Below, in pieces: positions 11,765 to 23,917 of a DNA stretch of 64,000 bases. The notes under the pieces are model-generated. The model worked only from the letters and a program-made list of their open reading frames with translations. It did not search any database and had not been told where the DNA came from. A program made the position numbers and the translations under genes. Source of the DNA: Tribonema minus. Its lineage: Eukaryota > Sar > Xanthophyceae > Tribonematales > Tribonemataceae. Within the stretch, counting starts at the first letter, position 1; each line of letters opens with the position of its first letter. The stretch covers positions 1,116,001 through 1,180,000 of the forward strand of contig JAFCMP010000057.1 of the NCBI GenBank assembly GCA_017506865.1, in the 5' to 3' direction.

Positions 11765-13085
11765 AGCGGCGTGCACGTACACGAAAGAGGGGGCGCGGCA
11801 GAAGGTAATGAGGCGCACGTGCGAGCAGCAGGGAGTATCTCGCTGCCTTCCCCAGCGCCAGTTTCATGCGAGGCGGCGGTGAGCGTGGTGGCAGCTGCTC
11901 AGCTACCGCTGAGGCGTGTGTGCGTTTCAACGCGACCGCGTCGCGACATGTAAGGTTTTAGGGAGACGCGTACGGAGCGTAAGCTTTGCTCCTGTGCGCG
12001 TGCGCAGGACGCTGTGATATTTGTGTTTCGACAAAGGTTTCATTGGTTCCAGTGGTGACGGCAATTTGTCCCTCTTGCTGAAGTAATCGCTCTACCTCGC
12101 GCACTTAAAGGCTTGAGGGGCAGAGCGGCACTGTTGTTGTAAGGGAGCGCAATGCGCTTGTTTGAGTCCACTTTCTTTGTTCGCCCCCCGTTGAGACGTG
12201 GTGCAACGGCGCAGATGCAATCACGTGGCGCAGTGCGCGCGGGCTCAGGTATTTGTGACAGTTGTGGTTGTTGTGACATGTGTTCAAAATCATGAGCAAT
12301 CTTTCATATCCAGTGATCTCGGTTGTGTTGCTGTTTTTTGCATACACACGGTGACACAGGTTTGTACATTGTGCGCACTGCTGCATATAGTATTTACATG
12401 CTCTTCGCAACTGCCAGCGAACGCCCTGAAAACATCTGAGCTGTCATTATTGCATACACCCAGCAGCATGAATCTTGAGCTGACACCACGCAACACCAGT
12501 GGCGTTGACAAGAAAAGTCATTTAGCTTAAATGCCACCACTTCCACCTACTGCAAGCTGCCACTTCTAGGTCCAAAACATGCGCGCATTGATGGGCCTCC
12601 TACTTGCTGGGTTCTGCAGCACATAATCTCATGTGCGGCAAGTCAAATTGTGACAACACGCTTCCAGCATAATGTATGTCATCTGAGATTCCTGCATTCC
12701 AAATGAAGAATTGGACGAGCTCATCAGGCGCAATGTCAGCGATAAATCATGACCCTTGCAGGCAGATAGCCATGCATTCCCCGAGTGCAAGTATGCAGCC
12801 AAGAGTGGAACAGAATAGGAAGTACAAAGAGTGTGCTGCACATCAAGCTAGATGCTGTCTCAAGTTTCCAGCACTGAGACAAGAGCGTACATCAGCGCAA
12901 ACGTTCCATGGATCAAAGCGAATTTGCACCCCCAGAGATTGTGCCATGAAGTGAAGAGCAAAGAGTTGTTCACGCGTACGGCGCACGCCAAACATGATCG
13001 TCATCAGGCGATGAACAGCCGCAGATCCCCCCCACCCCCCTGCCCTCCAGTGCCTCTTCCCTCCCAGCTACCCAAAAGAGGCCGC
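11765..13085. other. Intergenic region, nothing recognised
   Basis: No gene or clear repeat is seen. Base composition drops in GC after about 12.0 kb. The frames present are short and lack G/C third-position bias. Confidence 0.55.
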
Positions 13086-14235
13086 AGGCACAGAGGGGCT
13101 GCAGCGCCAGCGGTGAGGTGCATGTGAAGAATTGCATCGCTGCGCAGCTTCTGTCAAGCGCCCGCTCGTCTGCGCATCTGCTCCCTGTCACGCCGACGCC
13201 GCTCGGGCCGCCGCGCGCTGCCAGGAGCGGAGACTCGTGCGCCCCGCCGCTGCTGCACGCCGTCGCCGCGGCGCGCGCCCGCCCAGCACCGCAGTGCAGT
13301 TGAGCGCTGCGGCTGCCACTGCCACTGCCGCATGCAGTAGGTCGTGTGCGGCGCGCTGGTCCGCACAGCGCGCGTTCGTCACCTGCGGCCGCGCCTGCCC
13401 GTTCTGGCAGAGCGTTGCCACGCACATCTGGAGCGCAACAGCGCTCACCGGCGTGATCAGCGTTGAGTACGGCAGGCGCTCTCACACTCTGCGCATGTCG
13501 CACAGCATGCCTGTGACGACCCGCGCCCTGAGCGTCACCACCACCGCTGAGAAAGACGGTGCGCACGGCGCTTTTGATGGCGGCCGCAGAAGCATCCACG
13601 CCGCCGGCACCATCAGCGCTGGCAGCATCGTTCGCGTGAGCAGACGCAGCTGGAGATTGTCGTACAGCCGCAGCACCCGCAGCAGCGGGTCTCGCACCAT
13701 CAGCCGCAGCAGCAGCCCTGGCAGCGGCAGCATCACGAGCAGCACCGTGACAGAAGGCGGAGCGCCGCCGCCCAGCAACATACTGCCCGCCCCTGCTGCT
13801 ACCACATGCGCCGCTGGTGCTGCCTCCGACGCTACGCCTCAAGCGCGCACGGCACTGTGCCGGGCATGTCGCGCCTCGCCGCCGCTGCACTGGCGCCTCC
13901 AGCGGTCGGCTGCAGCACGGCGCGGCGCGCAGCGGCAGCGGAAGGTTTCTGGCCCGCGCGGGAGCTCAAAAAGTGCGTGCGTTCGGCGCCGCCGCCGCCG
14001 CCGCCGCCACCTCGCGCACGGCGGCAGCCAGCCCTCTCTGACGGTGACGCTGAAGCGCTCGCACACGCGCTACCTGCCGCCGGGGTGCCATCGCCGCGCC
14101 GCCGTCACCGCGCACCAGCTGGAGGCCGTGCGTGACAGCTTTGACGCCTTCATGGCGGGGCACGCCACAGCGTTCGAAACGTGGGTGCAGAGGACGACGC
14201 GAGGCGCAGCGCATCGCCCGCATCGATGCGTTCAA
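13086..14235 (+). pseudogene. Decayed partial copy of the globin gene, plus-strand arm
   Basis: An open frame from 13132 matches the pre-globin part of copy C in order: VQLSAAA, FWQSVATHIWSATALTG (FWQGAAGYIWSATVLTG in C), VISVEYGRRSHTL, and RSSSPGSGSITSS. From about 14040 it enters the globin block (LTVTLKRSHTRYLPPG, QLEAVRDSFDAFMAG). The match stops just before the C-helix region, near 14226, where the sequence turns back on itself. It has no gene start, no end and no F-H helices, so it is a fragment. Confidence 0.75.
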
Positions 14236-14930
14236 GATGACCGCCGAAGACGCGGTGCCGCAGCTTGGGCGCCGCCGCGTACAGCACATTCAAGAACGCT
14301 TCGTGCAGGAACGACGCGGGCGTTGCGTTGCACCGCGCATCATATTCCAGCACCTATGCCTCGAAAGGCGGCGAGCGCCCCGCCATGAAGGCGCGGAAGC
14401 TCTCGCGCACGGCCTCCAGATGGTGCGCGGTGACGGCGGCGCGGCGGTGGCATTTTGGCGCCAGGTAGCGCGCGTGTGAGCACTTGAGCATCACGGTGAG
14501 AGCGAGCCGGCCGTCGCGGCGCGCGCGGGAGGAGGCGGCGGCGGCGGCGGCAGGCGGCGCCGAATGCGCGCGCTGCTGCGCGAGGCCCCGCGCGTGCCTG
14601 CTTTACTCAGAGCTGAGCACGCCGGTGAGCGCTGTCGCAGTCCACGTGTACGTGGCAGCGCTCTGCCAAAACGCGCCGGCGCAGCAGCGGGCGACAAGCG
14701 CACGCCACATGAACCCACGCGCCGCACGCCACTCACTAAGCGCAGCACCAGCAGCAGCGGCTGCGATCAACTGCAGTACGCCAGCGCTCGGCGAGCACGC
14801 GCCGCAGAAGAGCCGCGCGGCAGCGACAGTGCCGCTGCGCGCGAGGCTCCGTGCCCGTTGCAAGCAGCAGCGCGCGGCTGCGAGCGCGGAAGTTGCCGTG
14901 ACAGAGAGCTATTGAGCCGTGCCAGCGTAC
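14236..14930 (-). pseudogene. Decayed partial copy of the globin gene, minus-strand arm
   Basis: Read on the minus strand from about 14900, the sequence gives EWRAARGFMWRALVAR and FWQSAATYTWTATALTG, then skips most of the linker. It resumes in the globin block with LTVMLKCSHARYLAPKC, HHLEAVRESFRAFMAG and, after an in-frame TAG, ATPASFLHEAFLNVLYAAAP. It meets the plus-strand arm at about 14230, so the two fragments lie tail to tail. The internal deletion and the stop mark it as non-functional. Confidence 0.75.
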
Positions 14931-15454
14931 TGGAGACGATTGTTGTCAGGTGGCCATGTGCGCACGAGCTGAAACCGCAGTGATGAGCGCGGGTGTGCAA
15001 CTGCTGCCAGGTCTGCTGCGCGGCGGCGGCGCGTTTGCCGAGTGCGGCGAAGGTGCGAGACACGCTGAGAGGCCGGCCGCGCGTCGGTACACAGAGCTCC
15101 ATCGCGACGCCGCGGCACGCACGCCTCGGCTGCGGAGTCAGCAGTAAATTCTGCTCGCTGCGGGGGAGGGCGCCGTGTATGAGCTGGCAATCATTGCGGG
15201 CTTCGATGTCGAGCTGGGGCCATTCTTGTCGCCTCGGTATGTGCGTGCTGCTTTCCAGTGCTCGTGCGTCCAAAGACTCATACTTCCAGCGGCCACGGCC
15301 ATTGTGCCCAAGAATTAGTAGTAAACATGACCACTGCTGCAGTATAAAGTCACAGTCGCGAAGGTGCCAATGGTGAATTGTGCTCCGGCTGTCAGAATTC
15401 CCACGGCGCAACAAAACGTGCCCACTGATCATGGCGCTCATGATGTGCAAGGTG
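14931..15454. other. Intergenic region, nothing recognised
   Basis: The first part (to about 15140) is GC-rich and may be further decayed globin-gene sequence. The remainder has no recognised content up to the start of the second duplication arm. Confidence 0.45.
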
Positions 15455-17106
15455 ACGAGAGTTGAACAGCATGTTGACTCAGGACACGGTTGCAGTACCT
15501 CTGGTGTATGCCACCTTTGTTGGTTGCACCCCCACAAGAGGCCCATGCACTTGCTATTGCTAGTGGCTCACCATGCATCCCTCCATTGCTCTCTTCCATT
15601 CCATGCATGGCAGCCAACCATCACCAACAGGCAGCACTGCTGCATCAGTCAGCCTCCTGCGCCTCCAAAAGCTCCATCTGCTGCACCTCATGCTGTCATA
15701 TTACCGGTCCATTGCACGGCAGCCAGTCAGTCCCAATAGGCAGCACTGCTGCAGCATTCAGCCTCCTGCGCCTCCGCAAGCTCCATCTACAGCACTCTGC
15801 TGAGTCAATCACCTCGTTTGCGAACTTTATGCGTTGGCGTGTCTGGAGAAGTTGGCTGTTGGAAGTTCGCCTTCGTGCAAGGACACAGTGGCAACAGGGA
15901 ATGCCTCTGCTCTGCATGCACGCGTCCCAGCCCAGATTATTGTGCTTACTTTTCATGCACGACGCTGTGCCAAACACAACAACATGCCTGAACATGCATG
16001 CACACACACGGGTTCAACCTCGAGCCTTTCAGCAGCCTCAGAGGTAATGCGCCAGCGCGTTGGAGCCTCGCCTCGCCTAACCATCGGCCGACCGTGCTGC
16101 TTCCTTGCTGCTCATCATCAAACTCGACACCATCAATGAAGCTCGAAAACAAACCGCGTCGCAGTCGCTCACCCAGACAACACCGATCCTGCAGCGGTGG
16201 GTCCCTCCGGCGTACGTCGCCACCTCTCCAGCAGGCCGAGTGCGGCGCTGCCTCTATAGACCTTGTGCTGTCAGCGTGTGTTGTGAGCCATGCAAAAGCG
16301 CACAGATCTACGCGTCCCCCTTGTCGGGGGCTCAAAATCGGGAGCCGCTGAAAAGCCTTTTTGCGACGATGATCACTCTGCTGTGACCTGTAACAGGACG
16401 CAGTGGATCAGCCATAAGGTGAGGGATCGATGCGTCTGGTAGATGGCAGCACTGCCATACCGCAGCATCACCGCCAGCCGCGCCGCTGCACTCCGTTGAG
16501 CGCTCCGTAGAAGGCTCCATCGAGATCGTCACTGGCTAGCGGGTAGCAGTTTGCCTTCAGGACGGCATCAACGCCGCTGCGAGCCAGGCGAGCGGCAGCA
16601 GGGGCAGCAGGACGATAGATGGCGCCTATACGGCGTCCCCCACTGCCTCAGGCAGCTGGCGGCTAGCCGAAACCCTCGTGTAGAGCGTGAATTTGCGAAA
16701 GCGGTTTCGTGCTTGCCTCGTTGCACCTGAGGTTTGCAAGGATTGCACCTAGACATGCCTGTCTCAGGCAGCATGTGAGGTCACAGAACTTGGCAGGCAA
16801 CTGTTTCTAGCCCATCTGCCTGGTGGAGGAGCTTGGCAGCTGGTGGGACGGAGCCTCCAACCTCTGGCTAGGTCCAGGACCCTGGCTTGACATGCTCAGG
16901 GCCGACAAGGATTGCCAGCTCAGATGAGGCCCAAAGCTAGCTGGCTGAGGTCAAATGCCCTTGCAGCATCAGATCACAGTCAGCACAGTTTTACCTGACA
17001 CTTTCTTCTGGTTTTTTTTGTTGCATCCTCCACAACACTCAGCAGCGCTCTCATGACACACAGCGTCCACTCAAGTACACCCCCCCCTCCCCCCCTTCCC
17101 GCGCAG
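15455..17106 (+). repeat. Upstream arm of the segmental duplication, copy 2
   Basis: Direct repeat of about 3770-5344. It differs by an internal tandem duplication of roughly 115 bp at about 15.61-15.77 kb, where AGGCAGCACTGCTGCA followed by CAGCCTCCTGCGCCTCC occurs twice, and by scattered substitutions. It ends at the AG before the second globin gene and so carries that gene's promoter and leader. Confidence 0.85.
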
Positions 17107-17117
17107 GCTGCAACACC

Positions 17118-19367
17118 ATGCATTCGCCGTGGCGAAGATTTTTCAAGACCCCGTCCCTGCGGCGGCGCCGGAGCAGCTGCGAGCCTGCAGCCGTCTCCAC
17201 CGCCGTCGCCCCTTCTACATCCGCCGCCGCAGCCGGCGATGCGGCGGCGCCCGCGCCGGTGGCCACCGTCGCCGTGCACACCAGCGCCTCCGCGGTCATC
17301 ACTGCTGCGCCGCTGAGCTGCGGAGCCGCAGAGACCAGCGCGGTCGCGGCGCCCAGTGCTCCAACGACCATCACGGTCATCGGCGCTACGGCGCCGCTGT
17401 TGCTGCCGCCGCTGACTGCGTGGGCGCATGCGGCGGCAGCGACGCGGCGGCCAGCGGCGTCAGCGCGACTCCCGTCACTGCTGCGGCGACGACGGGCGAC
17501 GACACCGCCGCTTCATCTGCCGCTTCTACCACCCCTCTCTGCGGCGCGACAGCCGCGGCGGCGCCAACATGCGCAGCGAGCGGCGCATGCGACGGCGCGT
17601 CCGCTGCTGAGCCTGCGCGCCACGCCGCCGCCAAGGAGCTCAGCGTACCCGCCTGCAGCCAGCTCGTCACCGTGGCTGCGGACACGAAGCGCTCATTCCC
17701 GGACGCATTGACGCTGCGCAGCAGCACTGGCAGCAGCAGAGCGTCCGCGCTCGTCACGGCAGCGGCTGTGGCGGCGGCACGTGTGTACGTCGCCACCAAG
17801 ATCGACTCTGGTGTGCTGGCGCGCCTCCTCTGCGAAGCTGCCCGCTACCAGACCGAACGCCGCACGGACTGCTGCGCGCTGGTGCTCGCGCTGGGAGCGG
17901 AGCCTCGGCGCCGCAGCTCTGCCGCTGCCGCCACACGCCTCTGCTGCGGCGCGACCCCGCCGAGCGCTGACGTAGTACAGTTGAGCGCTGCTGCTGGTGC
18001 GGCGGACGGCGAGTGGCGCGCTGCGCGTCGGTGCGCGCGGCGCTCGTTCGTCGACCGCTGCCGCGCCGGCGTGTTTTGGCAGGGCGCTGCCGGGTACATC
18101 TGGAGTGCAACAGTGCTCACCGGCGTGATCAGCGTCGAGTACGGCAGGCGGTTTTACACTCTGCGCGTGTCCGTGACGAGCAGCGCCGTGAGCGTCGTCG
18201 CCGTCGCTGAGACAGTCGCTGCGCATGGCGCTATCGACGGCGACCGCGGCAGCATCTACACCGCCGGCGCTGGCAGCAGCGTTTGCGTGAGCAGGCGCAG
18301 CTGGAGATCGCTGTACAGCCGCAGCATCCGCAGCAGCAGGGCGACCATCACGAGCCGCGGCAGCAGTCCTGGCGTCGGCAGCGTCGCAAGCGGCATGGTG
18401 AATGAGCGCGAGGCGCCGCCGTCCAGCAACTTGCTGCCTGCCTCTGCTGCGACATCATGCCCCGCTGGCGCTGCCGCCGCCGCTACGCCCCAAGCGCGCA
18501 TGGCGCCGCGCAAGGGCACGCTGTCGCGCCTCACCGCCGCTGCGCTTGCGCCTCGCGCTATCGGCTGCAGCGCGGCGCGGCACGCGGCGGCGGCGCGGAT
18601 CTTCGCAGCTCGCGTAGGGCCTCGCGCAGCATCGCGCGTGTTTAGCGCCGCCGCCGCCGCCGCCGCCTCCTCCCGCGTGCACCGCGCCGGCCGGCCCGCT
18701 CTCACTGTGACGCTGAAGCGTTCACACGTGCAGCACCTGCCGCCGGGGTGCCAGCGCCGCGCCGCCGTCACCGTGCTCCAGCTGGAGGCGGTGCGTGCCA
18801 GCTTTGTCGCCTTTATGGGGGGGCGCTCGCCGCCTTTCGAGGCGTGGGTGCGCGAGAACGACGCGCGGCGCAGCGCATCGCAGGCATCGTTTCTGCACGA
18901 CGCGTTCTTTGCCGCCCTCTACGCGGCGGCGCCCGAGCTGCAGCACTGCGTCTTCGGCGGCGGCAACCTGGTGCGCCAGTCGCGCGCCCTGATGCCGTTG
19001 CTGAGCGAGCTGGCGGGGCTCGCAGCAGCGCTCAGCAGCGGCAGCGGCGTCGCGGGCCTGCTGCAAGTTGCGGCGGCGCACGCGCAGCTCGGGCTCGGCC
19101 CTTGCCACTACGTGCCATTTAGCTGCGCCCTGCTGTCCACGCTTCAGCGCTGCTTCGGCGCGCAGGCCTGGACGCCCGCGGCGGCGGCGGCGTGGCAGTG
19201 CTCGGTGAACACGTTTGTCATCGTCGCCATTCGCGTCACCGCAGCTGCGCGCAAGGCTGCTGGCGACGGCGACGATGACATCAGCGGCAGCTACCGCAGC
19301 CGCAGCACTAGCGTTGGCAGCAGCGGCAGCGGCAGCGACACTGGTGCAAGCAGCAGCAGCAGCAGCA

Positions 19368-19398
<31 letters not shown>

Positions 19399-19708
19399 CA
19401 GCAGCTCCTTCTTTGCTGCGCCTGAGCAAGCGCGCACAGCCGCTGCCAGGAGCACCGCAGCACGTGCGGCAGCAGCGCTGTTTCCGCCGCCCGCAGCAGC
19501 ACGAGGAGTAGAAGAGGCAGCATCAGCGGAGGCACGCGTGCAGGACGGCGCCGCCGCCGCTGCCTCCGCGGCGTTTGTGCTGGATTTCTCAACGGCTCAG
19601 CTCCTCGTGCACGACATCCACATGCAGCAGCACCACCGCCGACTGCATGTGAGCGACGGCGGTGGCGGCGCGACGCACGAGCGCGGCAGCACTGGCGAGC
19701 CCCTGCCT

Positions 19709-19750
<42 letters not shown>

Positions 19751-21760
19751 AGCACTACCGGCCACGCCGCTGAGTTGCTCGTGCCGCTGCACGGGCGCGA
19801 CAACGGCGACGACGCGACGGACAGTTCGCTGAGCAACGATGGACTGCAGCGCGCCACCTCTTCGCCGCTCTCCTTCGCAGCCGCCTCCGACAGCGGCTTT
19901 GACGCTGCTGAGCGTTGCCGCCCAAGTGCCGCTTCGCCGTCAACTTCAACTTTATCGCGCAGCAGCGGCTGGGGGAGCGTCCGCCGCGGCGCAAGCGCAG
20001 GCGCGTCTGTCTCGTCGTCCGACAGCGGCTGGGAGGCTGCCGTGCGGCGCAGCAGCGTGAGCTCCGCATCGCCTGCCTCCTGCTCCTCGTCGGACAGCGG
20101 CTGGGGCGCCATCGCGCGCAGCGACAGCGCCGCGTCTATTACATCAAGCTCATCCTCCTCCTCCGCTGACAGCAGCTAGGGATCGGCGACCGCGGCATTC
20201 ATCGACGAGCCCCTGTCCCCAGCGCTCAACATTGGCCTCAGCGGACGGCGCGGCGGCGCGCGTGGCCCGCGAGCTGCCGCCGCCTCCCTGTGGGCAGCGC
20301 TCAGACGCTCTGCGAGCTCTGCGTCGCTGCTGTCGACGGCGTCCTCTGACAGCGGCTGGGGCGCGGAGGCAGCGGCGGCGGCGGCGGCAGCGCAGCACGA
20401 CACGCCGCCGCCGCCGCGCTCAACGCTGAGCATCGCCGTCCAAGGGGACTGCGGGCGGCGCGGCGGCGCACGCGGCCCGCGAGCTGCCGCCGCCTCGCTG
20501 CGCGCAGTGCTCAGTCGCGCTGCGAGCTCTGCGTCGCTGCTGTCGACGGTGTCCACCGACAGCGGCTGGGGCTTGGCAGCGGCGGCGGCGGCACCTGCGC
20601 TGCAGCTCAGCGCGCCGCCGCTGCCGAGCTCAGCGCTCAGCATTGCCGTGCAAGAAGACAACATCGCGCACGCGCGCACTGGCGGTATATCACCTTGCGC
20701 AGCGCTCAGCGTGGAGTGCGCATCCGCCATCGCTCCGGCCAGCAGCGGCTGGGCAAGCTCCACGCCGCTGTCATCCTCCGCCTATGCCGACAGCGGCTGG
20801 GGCTCTGTCGCGGCGGCAGCAGCGGCAGCGCACTTCAGGGAGCCCACCTTCGCTGGCCTCAGCATCGACATCGATGCAGAGCGCAGCGGCGACGCGTGGC
20901 AGCAGCGCGGCAGCAGCGCATTGCCGTGCTCAACGCTCAGCTCGGGGGGCGGCGCGCCGTCCCCCGCTTCCTCCGACAGCGGGTGGGGGGCCGTCGCAGA
21001 CGCGTGCCTGAGCCCTACTTCAACAGCATCATCGGCGGCGTCATTTTCGGACAGCGGCTGGGAGGCAGTGAGCCAGCGCCGCCGTCGCTCGGCGTCAGTG
21101 TCCTCCGCTTCGACGGACAGTGGCTTCGACGCGCTCTGGGGCTTTGCGAGCCCTGCGGCGTCAGTTTCATCAGAGAGCTCCTCCGACAGCGGGTTTGGGG
21201 TCCCCAGCCGCTACACCAGCTCGTCTTTGCCACACTCCGCTGCGTCATCGGACAGCGGATGGGGCACCTCCACGGCGGCGGCAGCAGCGGCGGCGCCGGC
21301 GCCGTACGGCCGCCTGGCGCTGCTGGACTGTGCCGCCGCCACTGGCGCCGACGGCGGCGTCAACGGCAACACAGCAGGACCGCTTCAGCTCAAGTCGCCG
21401 CCGCCGCTGCTGCGGGCGCGCATGGCGGCGCCGCGCGCTGCCGGCAGCGGCAGCGGCAGCTGCAGCGCCGCCGCGCTGCTAGACGGCCTGGACACGGACG
21501 AGTGCGCGCCGCCGCAGCTGGAGCGCCTGCAGCAGCCGGCAGCATGGGTGTGCTGCGCGGGCTCCAGCGCAGCCACTGCCGCCACTGGCGACGTCAAGAC
21601 TGCCGCTTCTGACGGCACCAAGACTGCCGCCGCTGCCGCCGCCGCCGCCGCCGGCACTGGCAGCGACGGCTTGAAGATTATCGCGGCGTTCACAAGCGTC
21701 GCTGAGTGGGCGGCGTCGGCGTGGAGCGCGGTGGCCGCAGCATTCCAGTCGTGGGCTTAG
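17118..21760 (+). CDS. Giant Ala/Ser-rich globin-domain protein, copy C (interrupted by one in-frame TAG)
   Basis: ATG at 17118 matches the start of copy A, twelve bases after a C-rich tract and GCGCAG. As in copy A the N-terminal frame differs from the main frame, which takes over near 17.4 kb. The globin domain spans about 18700-19250: VLQLEAVRASFVAFMGG, FFAALYAAAPEL, LVRQSRALMPLL, proximal His in AAAHAQLGLGPCHY, and GAQAWTPAAAAAW. The C-terminal half holds about a dozen Ser-rich repeats ending Asp-Ser-Gly-Trp-Gly. The same frame stays open from 17129 to the TAG at 21758 except for one TAG at 20177. The tail keeps the PPQLERLQQPAAW motif of copy A. It may be a recent pseudogene, a read-through gene, or intact with a sequencing error at one base. 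Confidence 0.65.
18700..19250 (+). other. Globin domain of copy C
   Basis: It aligns over its whole length with the copy A domain and keeps the distal Gln (VRQSRAL) and proximal His (AAAHAQLG). One of the two tandem histidines after the F helix is replaced: PHHY in copy A is PCHY here. All helices are uninterrupted. Confidence 0.7.
19880..21262 (+). repeat. Array of Ser-rich Asp-Ser-Gly-Trp-Gly coding repeats
   Basis: About a dozen copies of a short module with the core S-S-x-D-S-G-[WF]-[GED] are spread over 1.4 kb of copy C. Four related copies lie in copy A between about 10.36 and 11.17 kb. Spacing ranges from about 35 to 200 bases. A pair of longer units with the core ASSASLLSTxSxDSGWG at 20.31-20.57 kb is a direct tandem duplication of about 210 bp. 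Confidence 0.8.
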
Positions 21761-23917
21761 AACGGTAAATCAAAGATGTTGAAGGAAATTCCATGGGCAA
21801 GGAAGACTGGGGGGAACCGCTACTTGCGTACGGCAGTGCTGCTGCACGTGCTGCTTGGCCACGCCGACGCCTGCGGTAGATAAAGGAGTCAAGCCCGCGC
21901 ATGCTGTTGGAATGTGCGCAGCAAGCAGGGTCATTGTTGAGAGAGGTTGTGCGGCTGGCGATTTGCGCCTTTGCCGGCACTCGGGTGTGAAGTTGTGAGG
22001 TGGGTAGCAGTGCTCAGTGTGCTGCCGGCGGCTGTGTCGCAGCACGTGTGCCAATTGTTGTCAGGCACCGCACGCCATCGCAGAGCGCGACCTCCTGAGT
22101 CAAAGGTGCGGAAAGCGTAAGCTGCCCGCTATTTGGGCACGTTAAGAATCTTAAGATGCCACTTTGTTGTTAAGGAAGGCATCACTTTGAAGTACAAGAG
22201 GTAATCCTTGTGCATCAAGAGGGGAGGACACGTATGTGCGAGGCTTTGTTTCGTATGCAGTTCTCGGTCTGTGTCTGTTGCAGCTGATCCCAGTTTCGGA
22301 TCTCTTTCTCTGATGCACACAGCCACTACAGGCGTCGTGCAACACTGGCGCGCAACAATATTCGGCAATGATCACTTTCAAGTTTTCTGATACGTCGTTT
22401 GTGCTTCCTGCTGCTGCTGGTCGTGCCCACAATGTACATGCTGCTTGGCAATGCGCACTCAGATCAGACCTCATCGGATTCCTGGGCTTGATTTTGACAT
22501 GCTAGTGCACTGAAAAACTTTGCCTTTCGACTGGTACGTGCCCAAATATGCATGTTGCATCACCTTCAACTTGCAGGCACTTCATGTCACCCTTGCAAAC
22601 GCAGCAGCAAATGGTGCGCTTCAAGGCTGTGTGACTGATGCAAACGCGTGACCTGGCATGCTCGCTACGGTCAAAAGTGGCGCGGCAGCTGCTCAGCAAC
22701 TGAGCCCTAAGCTTTGTAAGGGTTGGGGCTACTTTCGGCGACGCTTTCATGAGTGTCCATGTAGTTGACAAGTGCTCACATTCAATGCAAGCAACATCAA
22801 TGCGACATCAAAGTGTACTGGTAGTACACGGCACTGTGCTCAAAATCTGTCCGTTTTCACTCCTCATAGCTCCCCTGCGTGTCAAGCGTGCAGACAGATC
22901 AGCTACGTCACTTTGCGCACAAGTGCAAATATCTTTGGGCTTCGCACGCAAGGCATGCCAAAGGATCACAGGCGCAAGCGCTTCTTGATCACATGCTGTC
23001 AATCACAGCGGGAGCCATTTCCATTTTCATGACATCAAGACATAGAGCTTCGAAACAACATACAACAGGAGGACCACGCGACTAGATGAATGCCAAGCCA
23101 GCGTGACTTGCGATGCATCACTAGCCCCCCCCCCCCCCTGAACTGACCCCGCCCCATCTGCTGCCGGCATGGCAACAGCGTATCATGGTGCTCAAAGGTG
23201 CTGCCTCCGCTTGAACGTGCAGCTGCCAAACCGTGCATCCACGCAGCACATTGCAAAGTGCACAGCGGCGTTTTGCAGCTGACCAGAGTCGAGTAATGCT
23301 GCTGCTGCGGTGCCCTGTTGTGCGGCGTTCATTTGCGCGCGCGCACTCGTGGCACCAGGCCATTGCCATTGCACACAGCAAGGCTTGCTGGTGGCGGAGT
23401 GCTGCTGCGATGTGGAGGCATCGGGGAGACGCAACAACAGCGCATGCTGACAGATCGCGTGCGCAAACAGCGGCCAACCGCGGCTCCGCGGTGGCACGCG
23501 GCAAGGGCACCGTCCCCCGGCAACGCTCTTCTGGCGCTGAGATACCTCGACGTGGAGCGCTGCTGGTGCACGCATCGCATGTGGCAGCGCTCGGCATGCG
23601 GCGCCGCCATTCATCTCCACGCCGGACAAAATCAGGAGGCAGTGCACGTGAGGCTTGCGCCACGCTCCGCGCGCAGGTGCACCTCACTGCACAGCAGCAC
23701 TACTGCTTGGCAACAGCGGCGCCGCTACCGGCGGCGTGCTCACTTCCTCTCCGCTCCGCCATAGGGCATGCCTCCGCTACGGCGCGGCACTGCTCCCCGC
23801 CCACAGCAATGCGCTTGCTCCGCCCCCCAGCGCGCACAGCCGCAGTGCCGCCGCGGCGGCAGCGCCGCTGCCTCGACTCAGCGCCGCCGCGGCGCGGCAC
23901 ACCAGACGCATCAGCGC
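21761..23917. other. Intergenic region, nothing recognised
   Basis: It lies between the stop of globin copy C and the stop codon of the convergent GT92 gene. Composition is mixed. The frames over 23.2-24.1 kb on the plus strand are antisense or flanking noise to the last GT92 exon. Confidence 0.5.
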
